In this document: one piece after another, positions 25,302 to 34,001 of the stretch
Layout: every line of letters starts with the position of its first letter
Position numbering within the stretch: position 1 is the stretch's first letter
Source of the DNA: Hyphomicrobiales bacterium
GTDB lineage: Bacteria; Pseudomonadota; Alphaproteobacteria; Rhizobiales; Methyloligellaceae
Direction: 5' to 3'
DNA length: 43,878 bases
Assembly (NCBI GenBank): GCA_021775555.1
Contig: JAJFHP010000076.1
Span: forward strand, 1-43,878
Notes under the pieces: model-generated
What the model was told of the DNA's origin: nothing
Databases searched by the model: none
What the model saw: the letters and a program-made list of their open reading frames with translations, nothing else
Made by a program: the position numbers and the translations under genes

Positions 25302-26153
25302 TTATAAGTCAAACAGGACTAATTCAGAGTAAGCAAAGTCGATCATGTCTGGATCAACGTCGCCTTTATAGTATTTTATAGATTTATTAGGTAAGAAAAA
25401 CTGATTCAAAAAATTTGGTTTATTGCATTCTAACGCTATAAAAAAGATATTATGCTTTATTAAATACAATAATACATTGGATAAGTTTTTTATTACAACA
25501 CTAACGCTTGGTGCGTAGATGACCCTTGCAACCGGTATCTTCCAACGAACCTGCCGCAGAAAAACCAGCGGATGGAAGGTCTCACCATCTTTCAGAACAC
25601 AAGCAATGCAACCCAGCTTTTCGTGATCTTCCAGCAGATTTCGATCTGCATCCGACAGAGAGCCTTGGGGCAACTCATCGAGACTCATCACCTTTAACCC
25701 TTTTCGCCAGTTCCACAGCGTCAGGAGAAAAGATGAGAAGAGCAGGCCCTGATTCCACTGCTTAAAATGCATGGCAGGCAACATTTGTCTAACCGCTGGA
25801 ATAGAGGTCAGATCGGTAAACACCACATCTTCATCGCTGACCAGTTGTGAGAGCATTCGCGGGGCGTACCATCTGAACCTTTCATCGACATACCAACCTG
25901 CGAGATTAACCAACTCACGCGTACCGCCCTGGTCGTCTTTTCTGTGTGTACGAAGTGTCAATATGACACCAATGTCCTCGCCATCATTCTGGAGAAGATA
26001 TCCAATTTGTCGTGTTATCCCGGTTGCTTCGATGGAGCGGATACGGTTCAGGCCATCAATCCAGAAACTGGGAGGACGCTCCTGGAACCCGCGGATCAGG
26101 ATATTGGTGGCCGCCTGCCAATCTTCTTCTTTCTCAATCGGTCTGAGAAGCAT
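25302..26153 (-). CDS. GNAT-like acyltransferase protein, AT-rich 3' end
   Basis: This 283-residue protein opens with a GNAT-like segment (LRPIEKEEDWQAATNILIRGF) and resembles N-acyltransferase-fold proteins near exopolysaccharide genes, though no acetyl-CoA loop is convincing. The last 65 codons (25302-25500) are strikingly AT-rich and encode a Lys/Asn/Ile/Phe-rich tail, unlike the GC-rich first two thirds. This may mark a recombination junction or a foreign segment. It ends 79 bp before the carrier-protein start on the same strand. A role moving the carrier-bound acyl group onto a sugar is plausible but unproven. Confidence 0.6.
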   Translation of the reverse strand: MLLRPIEKEEDWQAATNILIRGFQERPPSFWIDGLNRIRSIEATGITRQIGYLLQNDGEDIGVILTLRTHRKDDQGGTRELVNLAGWYVDERFRWYAPRMLSQLVSDEDVVFTDLTSIPAVRQMLPAMHFKQWNQGLLFSSFLLTLWNWRKGLKVMSLDELPQGSLSDADRNLLEDHEKLGCIACVLKDGETFHPLVFLRQVRWKIPVARVIYAPSVSVVIKNLSNVLLYLIKHNIFFIALECNKPNFLNQFFLPNKSIKYYKGDVDPDMIDFAYSELVLFDL

Positions 26154-26371
26154 AGCTTCACTCCAAAACCTTCAAACTGTCACCGCGTCCTGGACGAAGC
26201 CCGCTCGCGTGGAGATCGGATTTAGGCAGGCGATCGTTTGGTACAAGACCTTCGGTAATTCACCAGCTACTCTGTCCTGGAGGATCTTGCCTGCTCTATT
26301 TCATAGATCACGATCGCACGATGTGTTTGAACTCTTTTGTTACGTACTTAATACTGAACGAGTGTTTTGCC

Positions 26372-27175
26372 TTACAGCTGTTCGACCACTTCTTTGTAGA
26401 GCCCAATCTTTTCGGGAAAAAAGCCGGCGCTGAGGGTTTTCCGGCCCTCCGGCGTTTTCAGCTGATTACGAATTTCGTTCAATACGACGTCCCATCTGTT
26501 CGTTTTTTTCAACAGCTTGTTGAACAATGCCGTTTCGGCCCAGAACATCTCCGACACCTGCATGTCGGAGAGGAACCCTTTTTTGCCTTCGACAAGGAAT
26601 TTGATCGCCAGCGCGTGTTTTGGTGTTGTCACATTGGTCTTGTGGAATTTCTTCGGATTTAGAACGAGTATGTCACCAGCCCGCACTGTTGGCGTGTTGA
26701 TTTTATTCGCCTCAATGGTGTCGATCGGTCGTGAGATCTGTTTGCGGTCACAATAATTGGTAAAAATGGCTTGGGCATTATCGATTTTGAGGCTGTGGAA
26801 GTAATTGGACGGCGCGTCGTTGAGATCATCGATGAAGGCCAGGGGATTGTCCACCTCGTCAGGCGACAGCAGTATCCAAGCGTTCAGGCAGTTTTCGAAC
26901 GTAAAGAGCTCTGTGTCCATATGCCAATTAGCCTGGTGGCTATTGTCTGAATAGATATAAAAGTCATTGAGATAGAAAAGCTTTTCATTGGTTTGAGCTT
27001 CAATTGCTTTTTTGATTTTTTTATATATTGGCGCGTTCAGCTGGTCGATCAGCACGTAGCTCGGTATAGGATCTTCATGTCGCAGATGCCGCTGGCAAGA
27101 CTGCTTCAATGTCGTCAGGTCCTCGTCGCTGAGTGCGCCTCGTAGAAGCACAGATGTTTCAACTGATTCCGTCAT
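26372..27175 (-). CDS. 2-oxoglutarate/Fe(II)-dioxygenase-like protein
   Basis: This 267-residue protein shows an HxD motif at H85 and D87 (WHMDTE) and a distal H178 (KKFHKTN), spaced as in phytanoyl-CoA-type dioxygenases. The arginine that usually binds 2-oxoglutarate is not obvious; K192 is nearest. Such enzymes hydroxylate small molecules or carrier-bound acids. It lies on the reverse strand 218 bp upstream of the GNAT-like gene, so it may act on the same acyl or amino-acid precursor. Its codons are somewhat AT-rich. Confidence is moderate because the assignment depends on the iron-ligand pattern. Confidence 0.6.
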   Translation of the reverse strand: MTESVETSVLLRGALSDEDLTTLKQSCQRHLRHEDPIPSYVLIDQLNAPIYKKIKKAIEAQTNEKLFYLNDFYIYSDNSHQANWHMDTELFTFENCLNAWILLSPDEVDNPLAFIDDLNDAPSNYFHSLKIDNAQAIFTNYCDRKQISRPIDTIEANKINTPTVRAGDILVLNPKKFHKTNVTTPKHALAIKFLVEGKKGFLSDMQVSEMFWAETALFNKLLKKTNRWDVVLNEIRNQLKTPEGRKTLSAGFFPEKIGLYKEVVEQL

Positions 27176-27506
27176 TTGCCATCACTCCAACGGTTTTTTG
27201 AAACCAAGAAGTCGTAGGTTTCTGTGTTGAGCGCTACTCCTGAAATGGAGCGGCGTTCGAAATCCAATTATACGGCACGGAGAGAAGGCTGGATAAGTAA
27301 AAATATAATGATATCTAAGTAAAGTTAATATGTAAAATTTAATTGGTTAAAAAAATTAATATCAATGTTAATATATAATAATAAAAACACAATAAAAAGG
27401 TAAATATCAGAAAATCAGAATTGGTGCAGTAAATACCTACATAGATAATCTGTCGTTCTCTTCTTATAATTGTGAAAATTGTAAAGAGTGAAGAACTTCG
27501 AACCAT
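27176..27506. other. AT-rich intergenic island
   Basis: This 331-bp gap contains no credible gene. From about 27290 to 27480 it is almost only A and T, with long A and T runs and repeated TTAATAT-like words, in sharp contrast to the GC-rich surroundings. It could act as a promoter region for the reverse-strand oxygenase gene, a binding site for an H-NS- or MucR-like silencer, or a scar of gene transfer. No inverted terminal repeats or transposase remains were found. Confidence 0.6.
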
Positions 27507-28748
27507 TCAATTTCTGAGGTATACCATCTGGCGGGCCTGTTCTTCTCGAGCCTCTATCTCAGTATGGACTCCGGTACACGGCGTCAGAACTGAAGCTCCT
27601 GCTTCCTGATAGATCGCCATCAGCATTTCCAGATTGGTTGACGCTGTGTATTTGGCCTCATATTGAGCCCGAGCACCCTTTGACATACGAGCTAAACCGT
27701 CCGGATCGGCTAGCATTGCTCTAACGGTTTGTATTAGGTCGGGTGAATTTTCCGGTTTAAAAGTGCAGCCGGTTTTGCCCTCAGTAACCACTTCCTGAAG
27801 GGTGCCAATCCGCGAAGCAGCAACCGGCAATCCAGAAGCCAACGCCTCAATGAGCGTAACCGGTAATCCTTCGTAACAGTTGGATGGCATGACCAATAAT
27901 GCAGCCCTCGCCATTTCCGTATAGACCTGCTCGCGTGTTAGACGACCTAGTAGAGTTACGTTTTCTGGTGCGGAGGCCCGCAACTCGTCCATAAGCGGGC
28001 CATCTCCCGCTATGCGCAACTGGACCGTCAAATCACACCAAGCCTCGATCAGCGTCCGAAGCCCTTTCTCCTGGCTGAGACGCCCGACATACAGAACACC
28101 GGCACGTTGTTCCGGATAAACATGGGTATGAACGCCTGGATCTGGAACAAAATTCGGCTTGACGGAAATCCGGTCCTCTGAAATGCCAGCCTCGATAAAC
28201 TTGGTGCGAGAAAACCGTGACGGCGCAATGAAGCGGGACACATGTTTATGCCAGGTCTTCCAGCGTCGCTGTGAGTCGATCATGCGGGCAACCGCAAGTG
28301 ATCCGGCCGCAGACTCTCGGTAACAACGATGTACCACTGACCAGTAAGGGGAGCCGGATACGCATTTTTCACACGCTTTTCCGTGGCGAAGCAGCAAACC
28401 ATTCGCGCACATCATCCGAAAATTGTGAAGTGTATGAACGACTGGAATATTACGAAATGAGCAGGCAAAGAAAATTGCTGGAGTTATCAGTGGAAAATAA
28501 TTGTGAATATGAACAATGTCAGGCTTAAAGGTATCTATGACATCTTCGAAACGCTTCCTAGCAGACTTTGAGTAGGGTGCGGTCAGAAAGACTCGCAGCT
28601 TTTCTGGTAAGCCAGTAATTATGTCATTGTGAATTTCATAGCGATGCACATCATGACCGGCGTTCTCCAGTAGATCACATTCATTGGCGAACACCACATC
28701 CTCACCACCGTGTTGCTGGTAATGATTGTGGGCAATAAGAATACGCAT
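27507..28748 (-). CDS. GT4-family glycosyltransferase
   Basis: This 413-residue protein begins MRILIAHNHYQQHGGEDVV, typical of retaining GT-B transferases. The N-terminal domain has DIVHIHNYFPL and HTLHNFR. The C-terminal domain has GVLYVGRLSQEKGL (about residues 217-230) and the nucleotide-sugar motif SNCYEGLPVTLIEALASG (about 291-308), with the conserved glutamates. A CEKC pair follows the first domain, as in related transferases. It acts at the cytoplasmic membrane face, adding a sugar to the lipid-linked repeat. It is divergent from the deacetylase gene and isolated by the AT-rich island from the oxygenase gene. Confidence 0.88.
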   Translation of the reverse strand: MRILIAHNHYQQHGGEDVVFANECDLLENAGHDVHRYEIHNDIITGLPEKLRVFLTAPYSKSARKRFEDVIDTFKPDIVHIHNYFPLITPAIFFACSFRNIPVVHTLHNFRMMCANGLLLRHGKACEKCVSGSPYWSVVHRCYRESAAGSLAVARMIDSQRRWKTWHKHVSRFIAPSRFSRTKFIEAGISEDRISVKPNFVPDPGVHTHVYPEQRAGVLYVGRLSQEKGLRTLIEAWCDLTVQLRIAGDGPLMDELRASAPENVTLLGRLTREQVYTEMARAALLVMPSNCYEGLPVTLIEALASGLPVAASRIGTLQEVVTEGKTGCTFKPENSPDLIQTVRAMLADPDGLARMSKGARAQYEAKYTASTNLEMLMAIYQEAGASVLTPCTGVHTEIEAREEQARQMVYLRN

Positions 28749-28998
28749 GGCCTAACACTTCTTCTGTTGAGCAGACATCTGCCGGCAACAACATGACGTA
28801 TTCACGAGGCCGGGAGTGCGAACTGTTATTATGTCCCATGTTTGGTGGTGTTTCCCGGAATTGTTTCACCAATTGTGATTTAACCCTAACAAGCATCTTG
28901 CTGGCATTTTGTGGATTGGCGTGAGAAATTTCTCCTCTCCTGAAGAGCATCACACAGCCTCAGGGAAAACAATTCTGCCTTTGTCGGGAACAAGAATT

Positions 28999-29796
28999 AT
29001 GGATTTGAAGACCGCTCTTGCCGCGATGGTTCGATCTTCTCACGCGTACCTAAGCATCAAGTCGCTGCCGCGCAGGATCGGTTTGTGTTTTCACGAATTG
29101 GAACCTACACAGCACGATGCGTTCAGAGCATGTATCAATCATCTCAAGGATCAGGGCTACCGAGCGGTTGGCCCGGAGGAATTTGTCAATGATCGTTCCG
29201 ATGATCGGTTGATGTTGATCTCTTTCGACGACAATTTCAGGGGCTGGTACACTGCGCTAGACCTTTTCGATGAACTTGATATCCGCGCAACCTTCTATGT
29301 CAACACGTTGCCGATGCGCGATTTAGCAACGCCTGAGACAATCCAGGAGTTCTATGACCGCATCCGTCATCATGGCGACCGTACACCGTTGACGCGTTCC
29401 GAACTCACCGCCCTGCACGCAGCAGGTCATACTGTAGCCTGTCACACACGTTCTCACTTCAATCTCGGCCGATTGCCGCGTGCGCAATGGGGCAAGGAAA
29501 TCCTGGAGGCCAAGCGGGAACTTGAAGATATAATCGGAGCGTCTGTGAGTCACTTCTCATGGCCGTACGGCATGAGCCGGAATTTTTCGAACAAGCTCAG
29601 GACATATTGCGCGGGGATCGGTTTCGAGACTGTTGCCGCCGCAACCCCTGGGCTCCTGCACATCTGCGACATTGATCCGCTGAATATACCTCGTACCCGG
29701 TGGCGCCTAAACAGTCCACTGGAGCAAAATCTCCTCGACCTAAGGATCGATGGCCGATTGTTCACGGCTACTACGGGGCGTAGCGCAATCGGTTGA
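28999..29796 (+). CDS. Polysaccharide deacetylase (NodB-like)
   Basis: I place the start of this 265-residue protein at the ATG at 28999; a frame extended upstream opens only with a TTG. Metal and catalytic residues of the NodB domain are present: D77-D78 in LISFDDNF and H149/H153 in HTRSH. ATFYVN (about 97-102) and FSWPYG complete the signature. It removes N- or O-acetyl groups from a polysaccharide or precursor. No clear signal peptide is seen, so it may act in the cytoplasm or be anchored by its N-terminal hydrophobic patch. Its neighbours point to tailoring of the exopolysaccharide. Confidence 0.85.
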   Translation: MDLKTALAAMVRSSHAYLSIKSLPRRIGLCFHELEPTQHDAFRACINHLKDQGYRAVGPEEFVNDRSDDRLMLISFDDNFRGWYTALDLFDELDIRATFYVNTLPMRDLATPETIQEFYDRIRHHGDRTPLTRSELTALHAAGHTVACHTRSHFNLGRLPRAQWGKEILEAKRELEDIIGASVSHFSWPYGMSRNFSNKLRTYCAGIGFETVAAATPGLLHICDIDPLNIPRTRWRLNSPLEQNLLDLRIDGRLFTATTGRSAIG

Positions 29797-29801
29797 TTCA
29801 T

Positions 29802-29832
29802 CGCCCGGACAAAAGGCAAATGGTGCCGGGCG
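29802..29832. terminator. Candidate bidirectional terminator between convergent genes
   Basis: CGCCCGG (29802-29808) and CCGGGCG (29826-29832) form a 7-bp GC stem with a 17-nt loop in the 42-bp gap between the deacetylase stop and the GMC stop. There is no long T-run, so the call rests on position and stem strength. Confidence 0.35.
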
Positions 29833-29838
29833 GGTATC

Positions 29839-31452
29839 TTAACGAGATTTTCGATCCTCGAGGATCATGTCGCTGGCTTTTTCCGCTATCATGATGACTG
29901 GCGAGTTCGTATTTCCGGATGTGATGGCAGGCATCACCGAGGCATCGACAACGCGCAATCCTTCAAGCCCATGGACCCGGAGCCGTTCGTCAACCACGGC
30001 CATCGTATCCGACCCCATTTTTGCTGTACCGACAGGGTGGAAAATGGTGGTTGAGATATCACCAGCTGCTTTCGCCAATTCCTCGTCCGACTGGTATGTA
30101 ATGCCCGGCCTGAACTCCTCGGGTGAGTAGGATTGCAGCGCCTTCTGGGCAACGATCCACCGGGTGAGCTTGATCCCGTCAGCGGCTACTTTACGGTCGC
30201 CCGGAGTCGAGAGATAATTAGGCCTGATCGCGGGTGGTGTTGCCGGGTCAGGGCTCTTGATATGGACCGTGCCGCGGCTCTCGGGACGGATATTGGCAAC
30301 GCTGGCCGTAAATGCCGGGAAGGTGTCCAACGGTTGCCCGAACTTCTCAAGCGTTAGCGGCTGGACATGATATTCGATGTTTGGTGTGCCGAAAGCCGGG
30401 TCTGTTTTGGCAAACATGCCGAGTTGCGATGGGGCCATCGACATGGGGCCAGACTGGTTCAGTGCATATTCAAGCGCTATCTTCATCTTGCCCCAGAGGC
30501 TTGCTGAAGACTCATTGAGCGTCTTCACGCCCTTGACCTTGTAGGCGCAACGGATTTGCAGATGGTCCTGCATATTTTCCCCGACACCTTTGATTTCATG
30601 CAAGACGGGAATATCGAATTCGTTCAATACCTCGCCCGGCCCGATACCTGAGATCTGCATGATTTGCGGCGAGCCGATAGCGCCGGCAGAAAGTATGACT
30701 TCGCCTTCAGCTGTCGCGGCCGCGCGTTTGCCTTTGACCAGCAAATCGACGCCAGTGACCTGTTTGCCATCCAGTCGAAGCCGCTCCACCTGCGCATGGG
30801 TCACCACGTTCAGGTTTGTCCTGCCCATGACGGGCCGCAGAAACCCTTTTGTCGTGTTCCAGCGTACGCCGCGGCGTTGATTGACGTGGAAATAGCTTGA
30901 GCCTTCATTGTCGCCACGGTTGAAGTCATCGATTTTCGGTATGCCCGCCTGGGCGGCAGCCTCGCGGAAGGCATCCAGTATCTCCCATGAAAGACGCTGT
31001 TTCTCGACCCGCCATTCACCGCCCGAACCATGCATCTCGTCCGGTGCGATTGCGGCCTGATCCTCGGAACGAACAAAATAGGGCAGCACATCGTCCCAGC
31101 CCCAACCTGTGTTGCCGAGTTGGCGCCAGCCGTCATAATCGCGCGCCTGGCCACGCATATAAATCATGCCGTTGATGGAGGAGCATCCGCCCAGTACTTT
31201 TCCGCGCGGATAGCCGAGTGAACGGCCATTGAGACCCGGGTCCGGTTCGGTCGAAAACCCCCAGTCGGTGCGCGGATTGCCGATGCAGTAAAGGTAACCG
31301 ACCGGAATGTGAATCCAGATGTAATTGTCCTTGCCCCCGGCTTCGAGCAGCAGCACTTTCACATCCGGATCTTCGCTGAGCCGGTTGGCCAGAACGCATC
31401 CGGCTGACCCCGCTCCAACGATAATGTAGTCATATGTGCCGAGATCATTCAC
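29839..31452 (-). CDS. GMC-family oxidoreductase (choline/alcohol dehydrogenase type)
   Basis: This 537-residue flavoprotein has the FAD motif [17 protein letters not shown] (about residues 12-28) followed by LLLEAG. The GMC signatures [18 protein letters not shown] (about 84-101) and [15 protein letters not shown] are present. The C-terminal active-site region has HPVGTAKMG and [17 protein letters not shown]. The start is GTG at 31452; the ATG at 31448 is in another frame. It oxidises an alcohol or amino-alcohol to the aldehyde with FAD and passes electrons to the respiratory chain or oxygen. The substrate is not identifiable. It diverges from the tungstate transporter operon. Confidence 0.9.
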   Translation of the reverse strand: MNDLGTYDYIIVGAGSAGCVLANRLSEDPDVKVLLLEAGGKDNYIWIHIPVGYLYCIGNPRTDWGFSTEPDPGLNGRSLGYPRGKVLGGCSSINGMIYMRGQARDYDGWRQLGNTGWGWDDVLPYFVRSEDQAAIAPDEMHGSGGEWRVEKQRLSWEILDAFREAAAQAGIPKIDDFNRGDNEGSSYFHVNQRRGVRWNTTKGFLRPVMGRTNLNVVTHAQVERLRLDGKQVTGVDLLVKGKRAAATAEGEVILSAGAIGSPQIMQISGIGPGEVLNEFDIPVLHEIKGVGENMQDHLQIRCAYKVKGVKTLNESSASLWGKMKIALEYALNQSGPMSMAPSQLGMFAKTDPAFGTPNIEYHVQPLTLEKFGQPLDTFPAFTASVANIRPESRGTVHIKSPDPATPPAIRPNYLSTPGDRKVAADGIKLTRWIVAQKALQSYSPEEFRPGITYQSDEELAKAAGDISTTIFHPVGTAKMGSDTMAVVDERLRVHGLEGLRVVDASVMPAITSGNTNSPVIMIAEKASDMILEDRKSR

Positions 31453-31653
31453 GTTTGTATCGCTCTTCAGACTGAAGTGAGGTGTAGAATTCCATTCATT
31501 TTGGCAGATTGTAAGCAGGTGAGGGTAGCCATGATGTTGGGTGCTGCATGAATGTTTTGTCCAGCATGTAAAATCTCTGGTTTTGCGCTAAGAATCCGCT
31601 ATAAAGGGAGATAACATCAGAAAACAGCGTAACTAAGTAAAATAAACAAAATT
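31453..31653. promoter_or_regulatory. Divergent promoter region of GMC gene and tupBCA
   Basis: The 201-bp gap has the palindrome CTTCAG-A-CTGAAG (31465-31477), close to the GMC start. A near-dyad GCTAT-N8-ATAAC (31598-31615), with one mismatch, lies 38 bp before the tupB start. The second resembles one half of a ModE box only loosely. The ribosome site of tupB is weak. The likely ligand-responsive regulator is the gene at 34002-34886, but its binding sequence is unknown. Confidence 0.3.
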
Positions 31654-32361
31654 ATGCAGAATTTCACACAAGCTTTTGCTCTTGCATTCGATTTGATGCT
31701 CTCAGCAGATGCCGACCTGCTGGAGATTATTGGTTTATCCTTGCGTGTCTCCCTGATGGCGATGGCCATTTCCACACTCATCGGACTTCCAATTGGCGCC
31801 GCCATCGGAATGAGCCGGTTTCGCGGGCGCGGCGTGTCTATCATTCTGCTCAATGCGCTGATGGGCCTGCCACCGGTAGTCGTGGGATTGGGTGTTTATC
31901 TGCTGCTCTCACGTGCCGGGCCGATGGGGTGGATGGGGCTGCTCTATACACCAACGGCCATGATCATTGCCCAATCGATCCTGATAACACCAATCATCGC
32001 AGCGCTCTCACGGCAGGTGATTGAGGATTTGCATAACGAATATGCCGAACAGTTCCGCTCGCTTTGCGTCTCGCCCAGAACCGCCATTGCCGCACTGTTG
32101 TGGGATGCCCGCTATGGGCTGCTCACGGTTGCACTCGCGGGGTTCGGACGGGCGGTCGCGGAAGTTGGCGCGGTCATCATCGTTGGCGGCAATATCGAGC
32201 ATCTTACCCGGGTCATGACAACGGCCATAGCGCTGGAGACCTCGAAGGGGGATCTGGCGCTGGCGCTGGCGCTGGGCATCGTGCTGTTGAGCATCGCTTT
32301 GCTGGTCAATGCCGCCGTGATGGGCTTGCGGATGACGGCCACGAGATTTTCCTATGCTTGA
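31654..32361 (+). CDS. tupB: Tungstate ABC transporter, permease
   Basis: This 235-residue membrane protein has five to six helices. Its cytoplasmic coupling loop, FGRAVAEVGAVIIVGGNIEHLTRVMTTAI (split here as FGRAVAEVGAVIIVGG and NIEHLTRVMTTAI), is characteristic of TupB. LMGLPPVVVGLGVYLLLSRAG lies in the middle of the protein. TupBCA imports tungstate with high affinity. The stop overlaps the ATPase start by eight bases. Gene order permease-ATPase-binding protein is compact, and the set is a complete transporter. In this genome it probably feeds tungsten to the formate dehydrogenase. Confidence 0.92.
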   Translation: MQNFTQAFALAFDLMLSADADLLEIIGLSLRVSLMAMAISTLIGLPIGAAIGMSRFRGRGVSIILLNALMGLPPVVVGLGVYLLLSRAGPMGWMGLLYTPTAMIIAQSILITPIIAALSRQVIEDLHNEYAEQFRSLCVSPRTAIAALLWDARYGLLTVALAGFGRAVAEVGAVIIVGGNIEHLTRVMTTAIALETSKGDLALALALGIVLLSIALLVNAAVMGLRMTATRFSYA

Positions 32362-33124
32362 CGGGGCGCAGACATTCGATGGCAACGTTACGGGTGTCGA
32401 GGTGGAGAAAGCAACCCCAGCCCTTCTGCCATGTGAAGTTAAGGGGCTTTGCTATAAAGCCGGTGAGAACCAGTTGATTGACGGTATCGACCTCAAACTC
32501 ACTGCTGGTCCCGTGACGATGATCATGGGGCCGAACGGGGCGGGGAAAACTCTGCTCGTACGTTTGCTTCATGGAATGATCGAACCTGCAAGCGGCCAGG
32601 TTTCATGGGGCGGCAGGCCGCTTGATTTGGCCACGCGCAAGCGCCAGGCAATGGTGTTCCAGACGCCGGTTCTTCTGCGCCGGTCGGTGACGGCGAATAT
32701 CGACTTTGTTCTCAAGCTTCATGATGGTCCCAAGCGGCAAACCGCTGAAGAAATCCTCCACATGGCAGGGCTTGACGATAAGGCATCCCAGCCCGCTCGG
32801 TTGCTGTCAGGTGGGGAGCGTCAGCGTCTTGCCATTGCGCGCGCGCTAGCAACCAATCCCGATGTTCTGTTCCTGGACGAGCCGACTGCAAGTCTCGACC
32901 CGGCATCCACATTGGCGATTGAGAATATTGTCTCTCAGGCCCGCGATCGGGGCACAAAGATCATTTTCATCACCCATGATGTGGGTCAGGCACGCCGTCT
33001 GGGTGATGAAGTCATTTTTATGCATCACGGCCGGGTGCTTGAACAGGTGCCCGCAAAAAGTTTTTTCGACTCTCCATCCTCAACACAAGCGCAGGATTAC
33101 CTCGCGGGCCGGATTGTCTTGTGA
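32354..33124 (+). CDS. tupC: Tungstate ABC transporter, ATPase
   Basis: This 256-residue ABC ATPase has Walker A GPNGAGKT (about residues 58-65), a Q-loop (AMVFQTPVLLRRS), the ABC signature LSGGERQR (about 152-159) and Walker B LFLDEPTASLDP. The H-loop is FITHDVGQA. About 25 extra residues precede the usual start of the domain. It overlaps tupB by eight bases and is followed 36 bp later by tupA. It powers import through TupB. Confidence 0.92.
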   Translation: MLDGAQTFDGNVTGVEVEKATPALLPCEVKGLCYKAGENQLIDGIDLKLTAGPVTMIMGPNGAGKTLLVRLLHGMIEPASGQVSWGGRPLDLATRKRQAMVFQTPVLLRRSVTANIDFVLKLHDGPKRQTAEEILHMAGLDDKASQPARLLSGGERQRLAIARALATNPDVLFLDEPTASLDPASTLAIENIVSQARDRGTKIIFITHDVGQARRLGDEVIFMHHGRVLEQVPAKSFFDSPSSTQAQDYLAGRIVL

Positions 33125-33160
33125 CAACCAGGAAAACCGCTGAAGGAAGGAAATGAGCAC

Positions 33161-33997
33161 ATGCATCGCAACTCAGTCATGAATGCCGGGATCGCTGCGG
33201 CTGTAACGGTTATCACCATGTCCGCTCCAGCGCTTGCCGCGGACTCTATCATCGTCCAGTCAACCACTTCGACCCAGAATTCCGGTCTCTACAAGCATCT
33301 TCTTCCTGCCTTCAAAAAGAAGACCGGTATCCAGGTTCACGTGGTCGCAGTCGGCACGGGGCAGGCGATCAGAAACGCGCAGAATTGCGATGGTGATGTA
33401 CTGCTCGTGCACGCTAAGCCATCTGAAGAGAAATTCGTGAAGGCTGGCTATGGAGTGAAGCGTTTCGACCTCATGTATAACGATTTCATCATTGTCGGAC
33501 CACCTGCTGACCCGGCCAAGGTTGGGGGTATGAAGGATGCTGCGGTTGCATTGAAAAAAATCGCCACGGCAAAGGCGCTTTTCGCTTCGCGTGGAGATAA
33601 TTCCGGTACGCATAAGAAAGAAGTTCGTCTCTGGAACGCGGCAAGTGTGGACCCGAAAAGCGCTAGTGGAAAATGGTACCGCGAGATGGGTTCAGGCATG
33701 GGTGCAACGCTCAATGCCAGTGTCGGGATGGGCGCATACGCTATGACCGACCGCGCCACCTGGATCAGCTTCAAGAACAAGGGCGATTACAAGATACAGG
33801 TTCAGGGAGATGCGAATCTGTTCAACCAGTATGGCGTCATTCTTGTGAACCCGAAGAAATGCCCAACAGTAAAGCAAGCAGTGGGTCAGAAGTTCATTGA
33901 CTGGCTGGTGAGCAAGGAGGGCCAGAAGGTCATCGGCGACTACAAGCTCGGCGGCAAGCAGCTGTTCTTCCCGAATGCGAACGAGGGCCAGAGCTAG
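33161..33997 (+). CDS. tupA: Tungstate-binding periplasmic protein
   Basis: This 278-residue protein has a signal peptide ending APALAAD (about residue 27). Next comes the TupA hallmark QSTTSTQNSGLYKHLLPAFKKKTG (split: QSTTSTQNSG then LYKHLLPAFKKKTG), whose Thr/Ser residues bind the oxyanion. VHVVAVGTGQAI and SRGDNSGTH are further family motifs. A GGAAGGAAATG region gives a good ribosome site. It binds tungstate in the periplasm. The stop is only four bases from the stop of the convergent regulator gene. Confidence 0.93.
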   Translation: MHRNSVMNAGIAAAVTVITMSAPALAADSIIVQSTTSTQNSGLYKHLLPAFKKKTGIQVHVVAVGTGQAIRNAQNCDGDVLLVHAKPSEEKFVKAGYGVKRFDLMYNDFIIVGPPADPAKVGGMKDAAVALKKIATAKALFASRGDNSGTHKKEVRLWNAASVDPKSASGKWYREMGSGMGATLNASVGMGAYAMTDRATWISFKNKGDYKIQVQGDANLFNQYGVILVNPKKCPTVKQAVGQKFIDWLVSKEGQKVIGDYKLGGKQLFFPNANEGQS

Positions 33998-34001
33998 AGG
34001 C

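Noticed and set aside
31595-31616. ModE box upstream of tupB
   Set aside because: Only one half loosely fits the known CGnTATA/TATAnCG pattern and no ModE-type regulator is present.
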